64,000 bases of DNA from Rutstroemia sp. NJR-2017a BVV2 (taxonomy: Eukaryota; Ascomycota; Leotiomycetes; Helotiales; Rutstroemiaceae). The notes under the pieces were generated by a model. It did no database searches, was not told the origin of the DNA, and saw nothing but the letters and a program-made list of their open reading frames with translations. This document shows, piece by piece, positions 1 to 9,919 of the stretch (positions are counted from its first letter, which is position 1; each line of letters begins with the position of its first letter). The stretch lies in NCBI GenBank assembly GCA_002946415.1, contig NJPS01000046.1, positions 806,001 to 870,000 of the forward strand, in the 5' to 3' direction. Position numbers and translations under genes: made by a program.

Positions 1-1217
1 TCTGAAGCTCGCTCGCAATCGTTGTGGGACTAGTACGGCATATCGTGTTGGTCCTATGCCGGAAATGCTGGATGTGGTGACGGGGACTAATGAGAGAGTA
101 GATCTGGTGTTAGATGTTATGATACCTGAGAGCGGTCTTTTGTTGGATTGTGGGATTGGGTGGGTGAAGAAATTGGTAAGAGGAGACTGGGGGAAATTCC
201 ACGGCATCTACTTGCGGATGTGAGTCTACGGACAAAGAAATAATGGAGATGCACAAACGTTGTTGCTTCAGTTGGGGACCAACCGATATCAAAAAAGGTA
301 TTGTGGCAGAAACGGGCAGAAATGTTCTGCCGTGGAACCCCCTTATCGCTTAATTCCCCTACAGAATGCGAAATTGCCCTCCCAAGTTGAGACTACCTGA
401 TTTCTACCTGAGTGATCCTGGATTCTTAATAGATCACCTAGATTAGAGTAATTAGGTCGGGGTACTAGTAAGAACATAAAAGCAGATAGAATATAGTAGG
501 AAATCCTGTGGTGGGGGCAGAAGGCGGCAGGAGTTTGGCGGTGGAGGTAGAATATAGTAGAAAGTCGATAGCCAGAACGGGTGTAGAGAAAGTGGCAGGC
601 ACGGGTAGAACTGGTATTCTCCGCTGTCTGCTGCCAAATATATTTGGGGATAGGTACTCAATTTCTTGGCAGAAAACCATGGACGCTTCTCCATACCTGA
701 GAAAGTGATGCTAGGGCTTCCTATACACGAGGTTGCGATGTTCGACGTTCCTGCATTAGAAAGATCGATACTGGGGTCTTGTCCCAAGTTGAATGGCCTT
801 TGTATCCTCACTAAAACCAACTAGAAGTTTGCATACCGTCATACTTGCATACCAAAGTCAAATTGCACTACGATCGATATATAGAAATGGAAGAGGAAGC
901 TTCGAAGCTAGTAAGTTGTAACCTGTCATACGATATAAATTCTTTCACACAACATTTCCAAACATCAGGAACACTACATGAAGAAACATAAAGGCCAAGC
1001 AAGGAAAAAATTATTTTGAAAATGAGAAGTTTGTATTTTAGTTGTGAAATCCGGCGGATGGGGATTTGACTCCCCTCGTCAATTTTCATATTTCGGCATA
1101 AGTCCGTGGTGATAAGGGTGAAATTCCGGATGCAGCTGAGGTTACCTACTGCATATATTCTTGTCGAAAGTCACCTTCTTACCACCCAAAGCTGGCTCGA
1201 TAACCACGCGAACTATC
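1..1217. other. Intergenic, no supported gene
   Basis: No ORF here has an ATG start combined with recognisable protein character. The longest open frames begin at non-ATG codons and are low-complexity. I see no tRNA-like B box and no transposon ends. The stretch may hold 3' flank of the minus-strand cysteine-rich ORF that follows. Confidence 0.5.
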
Positions 1218-1628
1218 TCATGCTCGGGGCGCTCTCGCTTCCTTTTCCTCTCTAGCTCTTCTCTGATTCTCCATCTTCATTCCCCTCACTACCGATGGAG
1301 TAGCTCCTGCACAGTGACGACATCCGGGTGTACCAGTATCTGACTCATAACGCTTGAAAACATCTGTCCTGTTTGGCACCGTGATCATTCTTTGGCAATC
1401 TGAACAATTGTAATCGACGGTTCCGCCTTCGATGTCTGCGATGCATTCGATTGGCGTTTCGCAAGTGCAACAGCAGACAAGTATCTCCCAGCACTCGTTC
1501 GTACAGAGGAGAAGAGGAAGGTAGGGGCTGGCTGCGGTTTCGTTGACGGGAGTTGGATCGGCTAGAATCGATGAAGTTTCCGAGTCCGGGACTGGTGTCG
1601 AGTGGTTGTCGTCGACTTGTTCGGCCAT
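1218..1628 (-). CDS. Cysteine-rich hypothetical protein, 136 aa
   Basis: I do not recognise this protein. The open frame extends upstream of 1628 only from a TTG codon, so the first ATG, at 1628, is taken as the start. Residues 42-62 are very cysteine-rich (Cys 42, 46, 52, 53, 54, 56, 62). They are followed by two CxxC pairs at 75/78 and 103/106 and a basic, Glu/Arg-rich tail. The spacing suggests metal binding, but it does not match the C-x2-C-x8-C-G-H modules of the four genes to its right, so it is at best a distant or unrelated neighbour. It lies on the same strand as those genes and as the HET gene. No signal peptide or membrane segment is visible. It could also be one exon of a larger gene. 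Confidence 0.4.
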   Translation of the reverse strand: MAEQVDDNHSTPVPDSETSSILADPTPVNETAASPYLPLLLCTNECWEILVCCCTCETPIECIADIEGGTVDYNCSDCQRMITVPNRTDVFKRYESDTGTPGCRHCAGATPSVVRGMKMENQRRAREEKEARAPRA

Positions 1629-2286
1629 TGTGAGGTCTGGAATAGGAATGGTTATTTTATCTGGCAAGATAGATCGATGAATGGCGAGGATATCTTTTAG
1701 AGCTGGTGGTTTGTTAGGATAGGGAGCGAAGAAAGGCAAAGCAAAGACGGAAGAAGACTCCTTATACTCCCAGAGTATGACTGTTCAGTTATTTGTTCGA
1801 GGATGTGAACAGGAACTCGGGTGTTTATGACTACTTCAAAGAACTTCCAGGGGAAAGGATCCCGAGATCTTGGTGGACAACCCGCAAGTATGCAGTTACA
1901 GGTGGATAATGCAAAAACATCAGGAAGCACATTAATGTAATTATTCTGCTTCTGGGGGATGCTTAAATTACGAGTTACGACGAGTCAGAATATGTAGAGA
2001 GAGAATGAGCGTGGCCGGAGCGTAGTCTAATGAGAAAGATACGAAGAGATAGTTGACGGGGAAGGCAGCAAGGAAGTGAAAAAACTGATTTGAAGGCACA
2101 TAGCCATTGGCCAAGGAAGTTTGATAAAATATAGTATCGATTGAGGAAATGCTAAGTATCGAGAAGATTTGGGGTCCACTCAAAGTGGAAAGCAGGAAAA
2201 ATAAGAGTAGAAGAAGTTCGTCCGGTTAGGAGATGATGTAGAGTGAGACTACTTCATGCATCTTACCATGGTCTTTAGAAGCGCTA
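1629..2286. other. Intergenic between cysteine-rich genes
   Basis: The stretch is AT-rich. Open frames here lack ATG starts or protein-like composition. It presumably contains the promoter of the 1218-1628 gene and the 3' flank of the 2287-2901 gene. Confidence 0.4.
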
Positions 2287-2901
2287 TCAACCTAGATGTA
2301 GTATCAGTTTCGTACCGACTGCTTCTGCTCGTATTACAGAACGTGCAAAGTCTACTGACAGTAACTGCTCTGAGTCCTGACGAGCATTTTCCGCATTTGG
2401 AGGCAGATCCTGCAACCCCTCTCCAGGCTGGTCTGCTGCAGTCTCTGGATGGAGGTTCAACTCTTTTCCAGCTTGTTCTGCAACTTCTGTGTCCTCATCC
2501 GAGGACTCGCTGCTTGCACTCCAGAAATCGCCGAACTCTTCCACTGACACATATTCCTCCTGTGGCATTGTAGAGCCCTTATGGCAGTTGGCGCATCCAC
2601 CTGCGTCCAAGCAAGGCGAAAGCTCTTGGATCATGAATCCGCACTCGTCAAATATGTAACGAATACGGCATGATGCGCACGTCGGAGTGGAAAGGTCTGT
2701 TACGCCAACCCATGTGGAACGGCACCTGTCGCAGGGAACATGGTTCAGCTTGTGCTCAAGCTGTGGGTAAAATGGGCGGACGTAGAAATCTCGCTCGTGG
2801 ACCTCACACGTTTCACAAAGCTGGAAAGGAGCTCCTTCCATATGACCGCATATGTAAATATCGTTTACTAGCTTGCATGATGCGCATGTAGCGGAAGTCA
2901 T
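2287..2901 (-). CDS. Cysteine-rich duplicated-module family protein A (204 aa)
   Basis: This is one of four paralogues in the window; the function is unknown. It starts at an ATG at 2901 and is a single exon. Module 1 is Cys6/Cys9, eight residues, then Cys18-Gly-His20. Next come C29xxC32 and C57xxC60 followed by Trp64. Module 2 is Cys75/Cys78, eight residues, then Cys87-Gly-Phe, with the His replaced. A GG-C103-x2-C106-x2-G block follows. Unlike its paralogues it has no cysteines after this point; instead there is a Ser/Glu/Asp-rich acidic stretch (about residues 120-175) and a short aliphatic end. The pattern suggests zinc-ribbon-like knuckles (inference). No signal peptide is visible, so a cytoplasmic or nuclear location is likely. 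Confidence 0.72.
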   Translation of the reverse strand: MTSATCASCKLVNDIYICGHMEGAPFQLCETCEVHERDFYVRPFYPQLEHKLNHVPCDRCRSTWVGVTDLSTPTCASCRIRYIFDECGFMIQELSPCLDAGGCANCHKGSTMPQEEYVSVEEFGDFWSASSESSDEDTEVAEQAGKELNLHPETAADQPGEGLQDLPPNAENARQDSEQLLSVDFARSVIRAEAVGTKLILHLG

Positions 2902-3780
2902 GATGGATTAGCTGTGAACCGGAAGTTAATAACGGTGGGATCTACGAGTGGAATTTGATGTCTTGGGGTATGCAGGCTTGGATACTTGATTTGTTTTGGG
3001 TGCCTAGCTATCAGTGAGGTGTTAGGGTCAGTCTTTATGTAGACATTGATCGGTGACTGTTCAAGCAGTCGAGTTTTATGTTCAATCGAACAATTGTGCG
3101 TTCAGACCTAGGTGTAATGGTTGTTAAATATGTTGTTTTCGATGGTATAAACAACAACAATGGACCTTTATTTTACAAAGACGATTTAAAAGAAATACAA
3201 AGAAACGGCCATATTGGTGCAGTAATTTGGAAATGTGAATAGGATTAGATTTGTAAGGGTGTACAGCCAGGCCGTACAGCCAGGGAAGGGGAAGGGCCTA
3301 GGGCAGTACAGGTAGCTAAGGTAGTAGCTACAAGGAGCCGGGGCAGGAGCTAGGCCAGCGCTAGGTACTGAGTATTTAAGCTTCTTTTCTTCTCTGATTG
3401 TACTTCTCTTCTTCATAGATTTGTAAAATTCCATCGCTTCCCATTGCTGAGCTTCCGTACTTGTCACAAGATTGACTACGTAGCAGAAGATATTAGAAAG
3501 TGCTTCGTTCTATGTTGGGAATACGCATACAGCATCGAAGCGAGTCTAGTAAGGGGTAAAACTACAGTCACGGTGAGGCAAAATCAGGGAATGAAAATAA
3601 CAACGAAATTGATATTGATAGAACCTCCCTTATGCGAAGATCTAGAACGAGAAATTGAGTTTTTCGACAATTTAGACCATGAGTTGAATAAAGAAAGCGT
3701 CTTTGATGACTAGAATCAGGATTCGAGCGGGTGTTCCACTACATAATCACCTACGGTCTCTCCTATATCAGACCCGCAAT
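2902..3780. other. Intergenic; short direct repeat
   Basis: No supported gene. A direct repeat of gtacagccagg occurs around 3261-3284. Plus-strand open frames that run into 3781-4365 are the antisense shadow of the next cysteine-rich gene. Confidence 0.4.
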
Positions 3781-4365
3781 CTAGAACCAAGTCTCAATCC
3801 AATCATCGCTTGGAGTGAAATGATAGTTCATCTGGACGATGCAAAACTCGCAATCTTCAGAATTCCTACAGACATCCTCGTGGCCGCCATTGTCACGTGT
3901 GTCCAAATACACATGCTGGTCCCTGCCCTGATTCTTCTCAAGCTGCTGAGCGATTATCTCCGGGCACAAGACGACAGTACAGCAACTACAGTCCCTTACA
4001 AGTGTTTGGAAGAAACGATGCGGTACAGACTTACCTGTGCGACAATTGTCACATCCGCCTTCACGGAGATCTTTGGTTTTGTACGCCTCAATACGTCCAC
4101 ATCGGAAAAGTACGTATCTTGCTACGCAGTGATGTTCACAAATCTTAACATGCTTGTTTGTCGTAGCACGCCAGGTGGTGCGGCACTCGGTGCAAGGCGA
4201 ATAAGTCAAGGCGACTTCGTTTTTGGGGTGCGTTCCGTAAGGGCTGCCGTCGGGTCTTTCGCATGAACTGCAGGGTGGCATGCGAAGCGTCCGGATATGG
4301 CCGCAAGAAAAGGATGTATGCATTGTTGTGCAATTGTTGCAGTATTTGCGGAGAATGACAGGCAT
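3781..4365 (-). CDS. Cysteine-rich duplicated-module family protein B (194 aa)
   Basis: This is a single-exon paralogue of the neighbouring cysteine-rich genes, with an ATG at 4365. Module 1 is Cys9/Cys12, eight residues, Cys21-Gly-His23. C32xxC35 and C58xxC61 with Trp65 follow. Module 2 is Cys76-x3-Cys80, eight residues, Cys89-Gly-Arg. A GG-C105-x2-C108-x2-G block, then R-D-C126-x-C-C-x4-C134, and a C-x5-C-x2-C group near the C terminus complete the set. All the main cysteine groups of the family are present, so it is one of the two fullest copies. A TATATAAGG-like element on the minus strand lies about 130 nt upstream. Metal binding is inferred only from cysteine spacing; no biochemical role can be assigned. 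Confidence 0.75.
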   Translation of the reverse strand: MPVILRKYCNNCTTMHTSFSCGHIRTLRMPPCSSCERPDGSPYGTHPKNEVALTYSPCTECRTTWRATTNKHVKICEHHCVARYVLFRCGRIEAYKTKDLREGGCDNCRTGKSVPHRFFQTLVRDCSCCTVVLCPEIIAQQLEKNQGRDQHVYLDTRDNGGHEDVCRNSEDCEFCIVQMNYHFTPSDDWIETWF

Positions 4366-5164
4366 GATGACTAGAAACTATGGTCCAAGGTGGCAGATAT
4401 AAAGATCGTTCCGCGTGTCTTGAAATAGCTAGATGTGGATGGTATGGTGGAAAGTAAAAGTAAATAGGAGATTACGGGCGGAAAAGCGGATCCTTATATA
4501 GGCCATGATGTTGTTCTGAAGGCTTGCTAAATTCATTGTTCAAGCATGGGTTATGACTCGAATGCATGTGCAGTCAAGCCAGCTGTCCACTCTAAGAAGC
4601 GTGAACAATAATCGTGTTTTGGGCAAGTCGGGATATTCTTCCTCCTCAACAGGCTCTAATGAACATACAATCTACTCAGCACCTGCAGCGGGACATCTGA
4701 ACCTAAAAGTGACGCCAATCCTGAGAGGGTGATAATTGTGATCTATATAGTGGATTCTGCTTCACAGGACAGCATCTTAGAAACATGGAAGTGGTCCATC
4801 TGGAATTGAGATGCTTCTGGATACGAATATCTATGGAATCTAGAATCGACACAGAAATGAGAGTAAGACCATTGCAACTAGCTCAAAATAGCAACATGGA
4901 GAACGCAGTCGAAGAATCTCAGACGTAGCGTCAGGCACAGGAAAGTAGCCATGAGTAAGGCTTCGTTGACATTTTCTCTCAGAATTACTTGAAATGGAGA
5001 GACAAAGATATGATAACATCGAAAATAGGGAAATACTGTGAATAAATGAAGGGAAGTGGTAAAATTAAAAAATGCAGGCAAGTCCAGGTCCAAACGAAAT
5101 GTCGATTTGATGTTTCCTCAGCTCGAGGTATTTTCGTACGTTACATCAATCTTGAAAAGGTCTA
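4366..5164. other. Intergenic between family gene B and the HET gene
   Basis: No gene is supported. A minus-strand TATATAAGG-like element at about 4493-4501 is a plausible TATA box for gene B. The rest is AT-rich and includes the 3' flank of the HET gene. Confidence 0.4.
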
Positions 5165-7353
5165 CTAAATAAGAACAATTTCTTCCTCTTGATAACCCGC
5201 TTTCCCGAACCATTCCTCCCTCAAGTTTGGCCACTGTATTGTATTTTTAATGTCATCGCTGTACATAGTGAACATCCCCAGCCTCTCCCATCTCTCCAAA
5301 GGGAGAGCTTTAGGATCGCGCTTTATTATCAGTCCATCCAACTGCCATTTATTTTCCTCGTCTCCCCACCGGCTGTATAATACCGGTAGGCACCAAACTG
5401 AGTCCCCCAGACATCTCCTGTTCCTATAGTATTCTTTTCCCATGCAATCATAATAAAGATCAGCCACTACGACAGAGTTGTCTCTTAGATAGATATTGAT
5501 TCTCCACTGCATACCTGTCCTGCTGTCTGGATCCGTTTGGTCAGGCCATATCTCATTCCCTATGGTGCCTGGAATGCATCTCCCACGCAGTACAATAGAT
5601 CCACTTTCCAGCTGTCCCGTGACATCATCTCCGATGGGAGAAATCTCCACAGACATGACAGTAATAAGATCCTCATGTTCTTTGAACTTGACACGCTTGT
5701 CACAGAATTCAGGAATAGTTATATCACCATCAATCGAAGCCCAGCTCCATGTCGGAGCCCGCCAGGGCCTTGCACGTTCTGGCCGTCTGCTCGAATATTC
5801 GAAACTGAACTCAACGAACCACAGCAGGTCTTGGCACAAATTGAATTGCCACAATCCAGCCAGATACTCGCCGCCAAGAGTAGTTCGCATCTCTTTTGCA
5901 ATGCCTGAGATTGCTATTAATTTATCTTCCCCTTTGGTGATACCGCATCGACTGTATGACCAGAGAAAGCTCCACCAATGCGAGTGGACCAGACCGGCAA
6001 TTTCAGGAAGCTCAGTCTTCTTTCCAGCGGCTTTGGAATTCTTGTATTTCCTGAGGCCATCGAGAAGACGTCTGTTTGACTCCCTAGTTCCCGGAATGAG
6101 GTCGATCCTCGGAGAACCTGTTGGAAATGTCTCACATGCAGTCTTCGCCGAACATTCCCAAAATATTTGGTTCTTGCCGAAATGCAGTACTCGTTGTGCA
6201 AGCAGGCGTTCCTGACATACCCAAGCCCGCTTGTTCAAAGGAGAGCTTTCTATCTCCTTAAGCCAAGTGTTACTTTTCCAAAGATATCTAGCTGGTCCAC
6301 GCTCAATAGATTTACCAAGAACAGTTATTGGCAATACCATAGATAGATCGCGCTCAAGGAACAACCCACTGTCGCTACCGCCCCCGATAGAAGCAGCGAT
6401 ATTGCACAAGCCTCTCCTATATATATCTCCCATCAATGCACTTTCAATGCGCCAGTCTTCCAGCGAGTCCTGGAGGATGCACAAGCAATCTATCCACAAG
6501 AAACGTATTCCTAAGAATCTGGTAACAGTGATGGCATCACGGAATGTCTTTGGTAGCTCTGAGACAAGAATGCCTTTCATGAAAGAACTTTTGGTCTTTG
6601 CTGTGAGTTGTGGCATCTCTGAGGAGCCCCATCTGTGGCTCAGCGTCAGATAGGGACCGGTTGCTGAACTTTCAGGCTCGCAAACGTAAACTTTGAAGCC
6701 ATCTTCACGGCCAACGTCCAGGATTCGAGTCGGAAGATTTCGAGAGTCCCTTGTAAACGTGCAGGAATTCGCTGCACATTCGTCGTGGTTCTCTTGGCAG
6801 TCACGTAGCCACCCCTTCACTAAATCCCCGCAGGAAATGATATCGGTATTGCCAGAAATGGTGTGCAAATAATCTGAAGTCAACTCATTGCCGTCTATAG
6901 AGACATTAGCTGGCGTAGTAATCATGATATAAAGCATTAAAACCACAGAATTCATCGATAGAGCAAGGAAACTGCTCTGAGCTCTTGGAAAGGTTGCGCT
7001 ATACCTGAAGGAAGAACTCGGAAAGTTGGTCCACATGCAAACAACCCTTTGACCAAGAAATCAAACGTTATCTCATCAATACTGGACGCTTCTGGCCTTT
7101 TTCCCACGACGTATATCGATTTGAAAGATTCGTTTGGCCCAGGCACATAGCTGTCACTATCATAATCTTTATATTCATGTATGAAAGCCCAGAGCTGGCA
7201 GCATAATCCGCATTGATTTTCCTTTGATCGTGAGAATGAGTTCCAGTCTCCGTGATGCAGGTATTTGGATTTATGCTGGAATGGGATGCTTTCATTTTCT
7301 GCTAGCGAGATAGGATTATTGCTAAAAATCTGCTGGCACGTTGTACACAGCAT
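5165..7353 (-). CDS. HET-domain protein (heterokaryon incompatibility type)
   Basis: HET domains trigger nonself-recognition cell death in filamentous ascomycetes, often downstream of a partner that senses difference; what this copy senses cannot be read from sequence. Two exons: 7353-7005 and 6909-5165. The intron (7004-6910, 95 nt) has donor GTATAG and acceptor CCAG. Splicing gives 697 aa and joins two frames exactly. The N-terminus has CxxC and CGLCC cysteine groups. The HET signature follows: YLTLSHRWG near residue 203, LWIDCLCILQD near 254-264, with a DW-E-M-IY run after it, and AWVCQERLLAQRVLHF from about residue 345. The Trp-rich remainder (PTWSWASIDG) is also typical. No NACHT, WD or ankyrin region is attached, so it is a stand-alone HET protein. 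It sits between family genes B and C on the same strand. Confidence 0.92.
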
Positions 7354-7800
7354 AATGGCTTATGAAACCAGTATAGTGTGACACTGTGTGAGGGATTAAT
7401 CGGTAGAGAATTGTAAGACTGTTACCAAGTGTTAGGGATGGTTGGTAGGGGATTGTAAGAGTATCACTGAACTGTAGTAATATAGTCGGAGCCTAAACAT
7501 AGGGTTCTAATTGAGGACAAATTAATTACTACCGATCTCTTTCCCTCGTTGCCGCTCCTTATAAATAGGATCCTCGAGGCGGAAGCCTCGCTCCTCGCTC
7601 GATTAGCCTCCGCTTCCCCTCTTCTGCAGGTAATTAGCCCCGAAACCTGGAATCCCCCTTCTATACTCTTCGACATGAAGACGAGATATAATAACTGCTA
7701 TGGAAATTTGTATTCTATGGTCAACGTATAAAGAGGGGGGAGACGATTAAATGAGAATTTGGTTATTAAATAGAGGATTTTATTTCTGTTCCCTCCTATG
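7354..7800. other. Intergenic with a GC-rich palindromic patch
   Basis: No gene is supported. A GC-rich patch at about 7570-7620 contains GAGGC-GGAA-GCCTC (a 5-bp perfect stem) and a near-inverted copy further on. It stands out against AT-rich surroundings and may be a remnant of a short interspersed element. Confidence 0.35.
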
Positions 7801-8406
7801 TTAAACCGTAAGACAAGAGTAGTGATGGTCTGAGTCCCCTTTAAAGTGGCATAATCTGCATGGTTCGCAATTCTGACATGGATCGTGTGCATTCCTGGAA
7901 AGCTCACCCGCGCCTGGCGCCGTGTGTATAGGGCAAGAGCCCCCAATAGACCGATTCAGGTGCCTGAGCCACTGCTGCTTCTGCACACAATGATAAGGGA
8001 TACAACGTCTACATAGTAAATCCGACCAATATATCCAAACCTTTGGCTTCAGACTGCCCGTCTGGCACTTGGAGCATCCTCCGCTTTCCAGACGAGACGA
8101 CTTCCTGGCTTTCATCGCGCTGCATCGGTAGATGGTGTAACTAACCGAGCATTCGTCACACTCAGCGAGTTTCCATGGGCGGGAGTCGCGCCGCCATCCG
8201 TTGTCACGACAGGAAGAACAGGTTTCTGGGGCTTCGGTTCGGTTGTTAAGGACGGCGCGGGGTTGGCTTCGTTCGTTGATACTGCGGCCATCGGTGTTAC
8301 ATCTGGGGCAGAGATCGCAGGGAACGGTGTTGAAATGGCCGCAGCGGTAGATTGTGTACTCGAATTTACACTTCTCGCATTGCTTGGAATTACCTGTATC
8401 TGTCAT
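7801..8406 (-). CDS. Cysteine-rich duplicated-module family protein C (201 aa)
   Basis: This is a paralogue of the other three modules-bearing genes. The frame is open five codons further upstream from a TTG, but the first ATG is at 8406 and is used here. Module 1 is Cys10/Cys13, eight residues, Cys22-Gly-His24. C30xxC33xxC36 and C63xxC66 followed by Trp71 come next. Module 2 keeps Cys83/Cys86, eight residues and Cys95 but has Ser-Ala instead of Gly-His. A GG-C111-x2-C114-x2-G block, a CRRC...C group, and a C-x2-C-x2-C-x2-C cluster near the C terminus follow. A minus-strand TTTATAAG element about 50 nt upstream could be its TATA box. The role is unknown; structural zinc binding is inferred. 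Confidence 0.72.
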   Translation of the reverse strand: MTDTGNSKQCEKCKFEYTIYRCGHFNTVPCDLCPRCNTDGRSINERSQPRAVLNNRTEAPETCSSCRDNGWRRDSRPWKLAECDECSVSYTIYRCSAMKARKSSRLESGGCSKCQTGSLKPKVWIYWSDLLCRRCIPYHCVQKQQWLRHLNRSIGGSCPIHTAPGAGELSRNAHDPCQNCEPCRLCHFKGDSDHHYSCLTV

Positions 8407-9268
8407 TGTGAAAAAGCGCAATGATCGAATGTGAGTATGGAGAATGGGCCGTATCTTATAAAGCGGAGTAGGAGAGATATGATGTTCTTAAGTAGCCTCT
8501 GGTTATCAGTTGTTCACAACTAAAATCAATTTCACACAGAAATTCGCTATACCGTTATAGAATGAATGCATGCCCGAGACTCGAAGTACTAGAGGTACTG
8601 CCCGGGATGCGTGTAATATGCGATTGTGTCATTCCCTAGTATTTTGATTCACAGAAAACCAAAGGTCATCTATATGACTACACGAAGTCCGTGATGTTAT
8701 CATACTTCCGGACTCATTGCCACCACTTACTGTACCCCTTTCCGCACGGCTCAGCTCAAGCACTCCGTCGAACTTCCCCACAAGTGAGTTCTTCGTTTTC
8801 TTCATAGATGAATCATCTAGATAAAGGAAAAAAGCATGATAGAAAAATCAACATTGCCCCTTAAAGTTCTCGAACAATGATAGCAACGAAGAATATTGAT
8901 TTTCTTAACAGGAGAACAAAGTCAACGGGAGAACAAAGGAAAATGTGATCCCCATAACTTAGCCGCCAAAAACCTGGGCTGTACTAGAAGAGATAGAACA
9001 CATCGAATCACATATTGAAAATACTGCACAGTGAAAGTCACAGGAGACGAATGATAACAATGGTTTAAAAAGAAAAATGAATAAATAAAAGAACGAGATG
9101 ATAATTTGGGGGGAGGAGGCATGATTCAAGGGCGAAGTTCCCGCCATCAGCACTCAGACGAGACGAGACAGGACGAGACAGTAAATCAACAAAGCCAGGC
9201 AAGAAATCTTAACCCCTCAAACCCTACAAGGAGCGCAAGCGCGTCAACAAAACAACCACGACAGTCAA
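8407..9268. other. Intergenic between family genes C and D
   Basis: No supported gene. It contains a candidate TATA element for gene C near 8455-8462. The rest is AT-rich with only non-ATG or low-complexity open frames. Confidence 0.4.
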
Positions 9269-9919
9269 TCAAGAATAAGAAGGAGTCCACGCCTCCATCG
9301 ACCTCACATGGCAGAACTTACAAGACCCCAACTCCTCCCTACAAACATGATCCTCCTCCTCGACAATCTTCTCCCTATACTCCGCGACCCTCACCGGGGT
9401 GTCATCGTTCCCGACCACCAACTCCGGCACACTAATCCATTGCTGTTCCTCCACAATCGTCGCATCCGTCGGCCCAATCGGCAACCCAATCTCCTCTCTT
9501 TCCTTCACGCGTTTCGCGCATATCGTCAGCGCACATTTATCGCAGTCTCTTCCCACACCGTTGAAAAACTGTTTTGGGTTAGTAGTCCCATTTTGGCAGC
9601 TCTGGCAGTCGCCGGCATAGGCCGAGTCGGTCATGAACGTTTTGATGTGTCCGCAGATGAAGAGGTTGTGTGTGGCGCCGCAGGTGGCACAGGAGGGGTG
9701 GTTTCCGCGGCGCTGTTTTTGCCATGGAGGGGCGCATGTGGGACAGGGATTGGTCGCGACGGTGAGTTTGATCGCGGGCTCGCTGCAGGGTGCGTACTGG
9801 CTTCTTCGGCAGTCGCAGGTGCGGCATACGCGGTCGGTGTCGCTGGTGGTGTGGCAGCAGCGGTAGGTCTTGTGTTCGGTGATGCAGGCGGTGCACACGG
9901 GAAGCAAGATGATAGGCAT
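9269..9919 (-). CDS. Cysteine-rich duplicated-module family protein D (216 aa)
   Basis: This is the copy that shows the internal duplication best. ATG at 9919, single exon. Module 1 is Cys9/Cys12, eight residues, then Cys21-Cys22-His23 (Gly replaced by Cys). C32xxC35xC37 and C59xxC62 with Trp66 follow. Module 2 is Cys77/Cys80, eight residues, Cys89-Gly-His91, fully intact. Then come G-D-C105-x2-C108-x2-G, R-D-C126-x2-C129-x4-C134 and a terminal C-x5-C-x2-C group. The coding region is noticeably more GC-rich than its flanks, so long antisense open frames overlap it on the plus strand; these lack the cysteine pattern and are ignored. Function unknown; likely intracellular, metal-binding by inference. 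Confidence 0.75.
   Translation of the reverse strand: MPIILLPVCTACITEHKTYRCCHTTSDTDRVCRTCDCRRSQYAPCSEPAIKLTVATNPCPTCAPPWQKQRRGNHPSCATCGATHNLFICGHIKTFMTDSAYAGDCQSCQNGTTNPKQFFNGVGRDCDKCALTICAKRVKEREEIGLPIGPTDATIVEEQQWISVPELVVGNDDTPVRVAEYREKIVEEEDHVCREELGSCKFCHVRSMEAWTPSYS

Noticed and set aside
452..820. 122-codon minus-strand frame near the left edge
   Set aside because: Non-ATG start, Pro/Leu/Ser-rich composition, no motif.
3703..4266. 187-codon plus-strand frame
   Set aside because: It is antisense to cysteine-rich gene B, whose family pattern is repeated in three other genes; the frame's product has no features.
5496..6653. Plus-strand frames opposite the HET gene
   Set aside because: Shadow frames antisense to a clear HET-domain coding exon.
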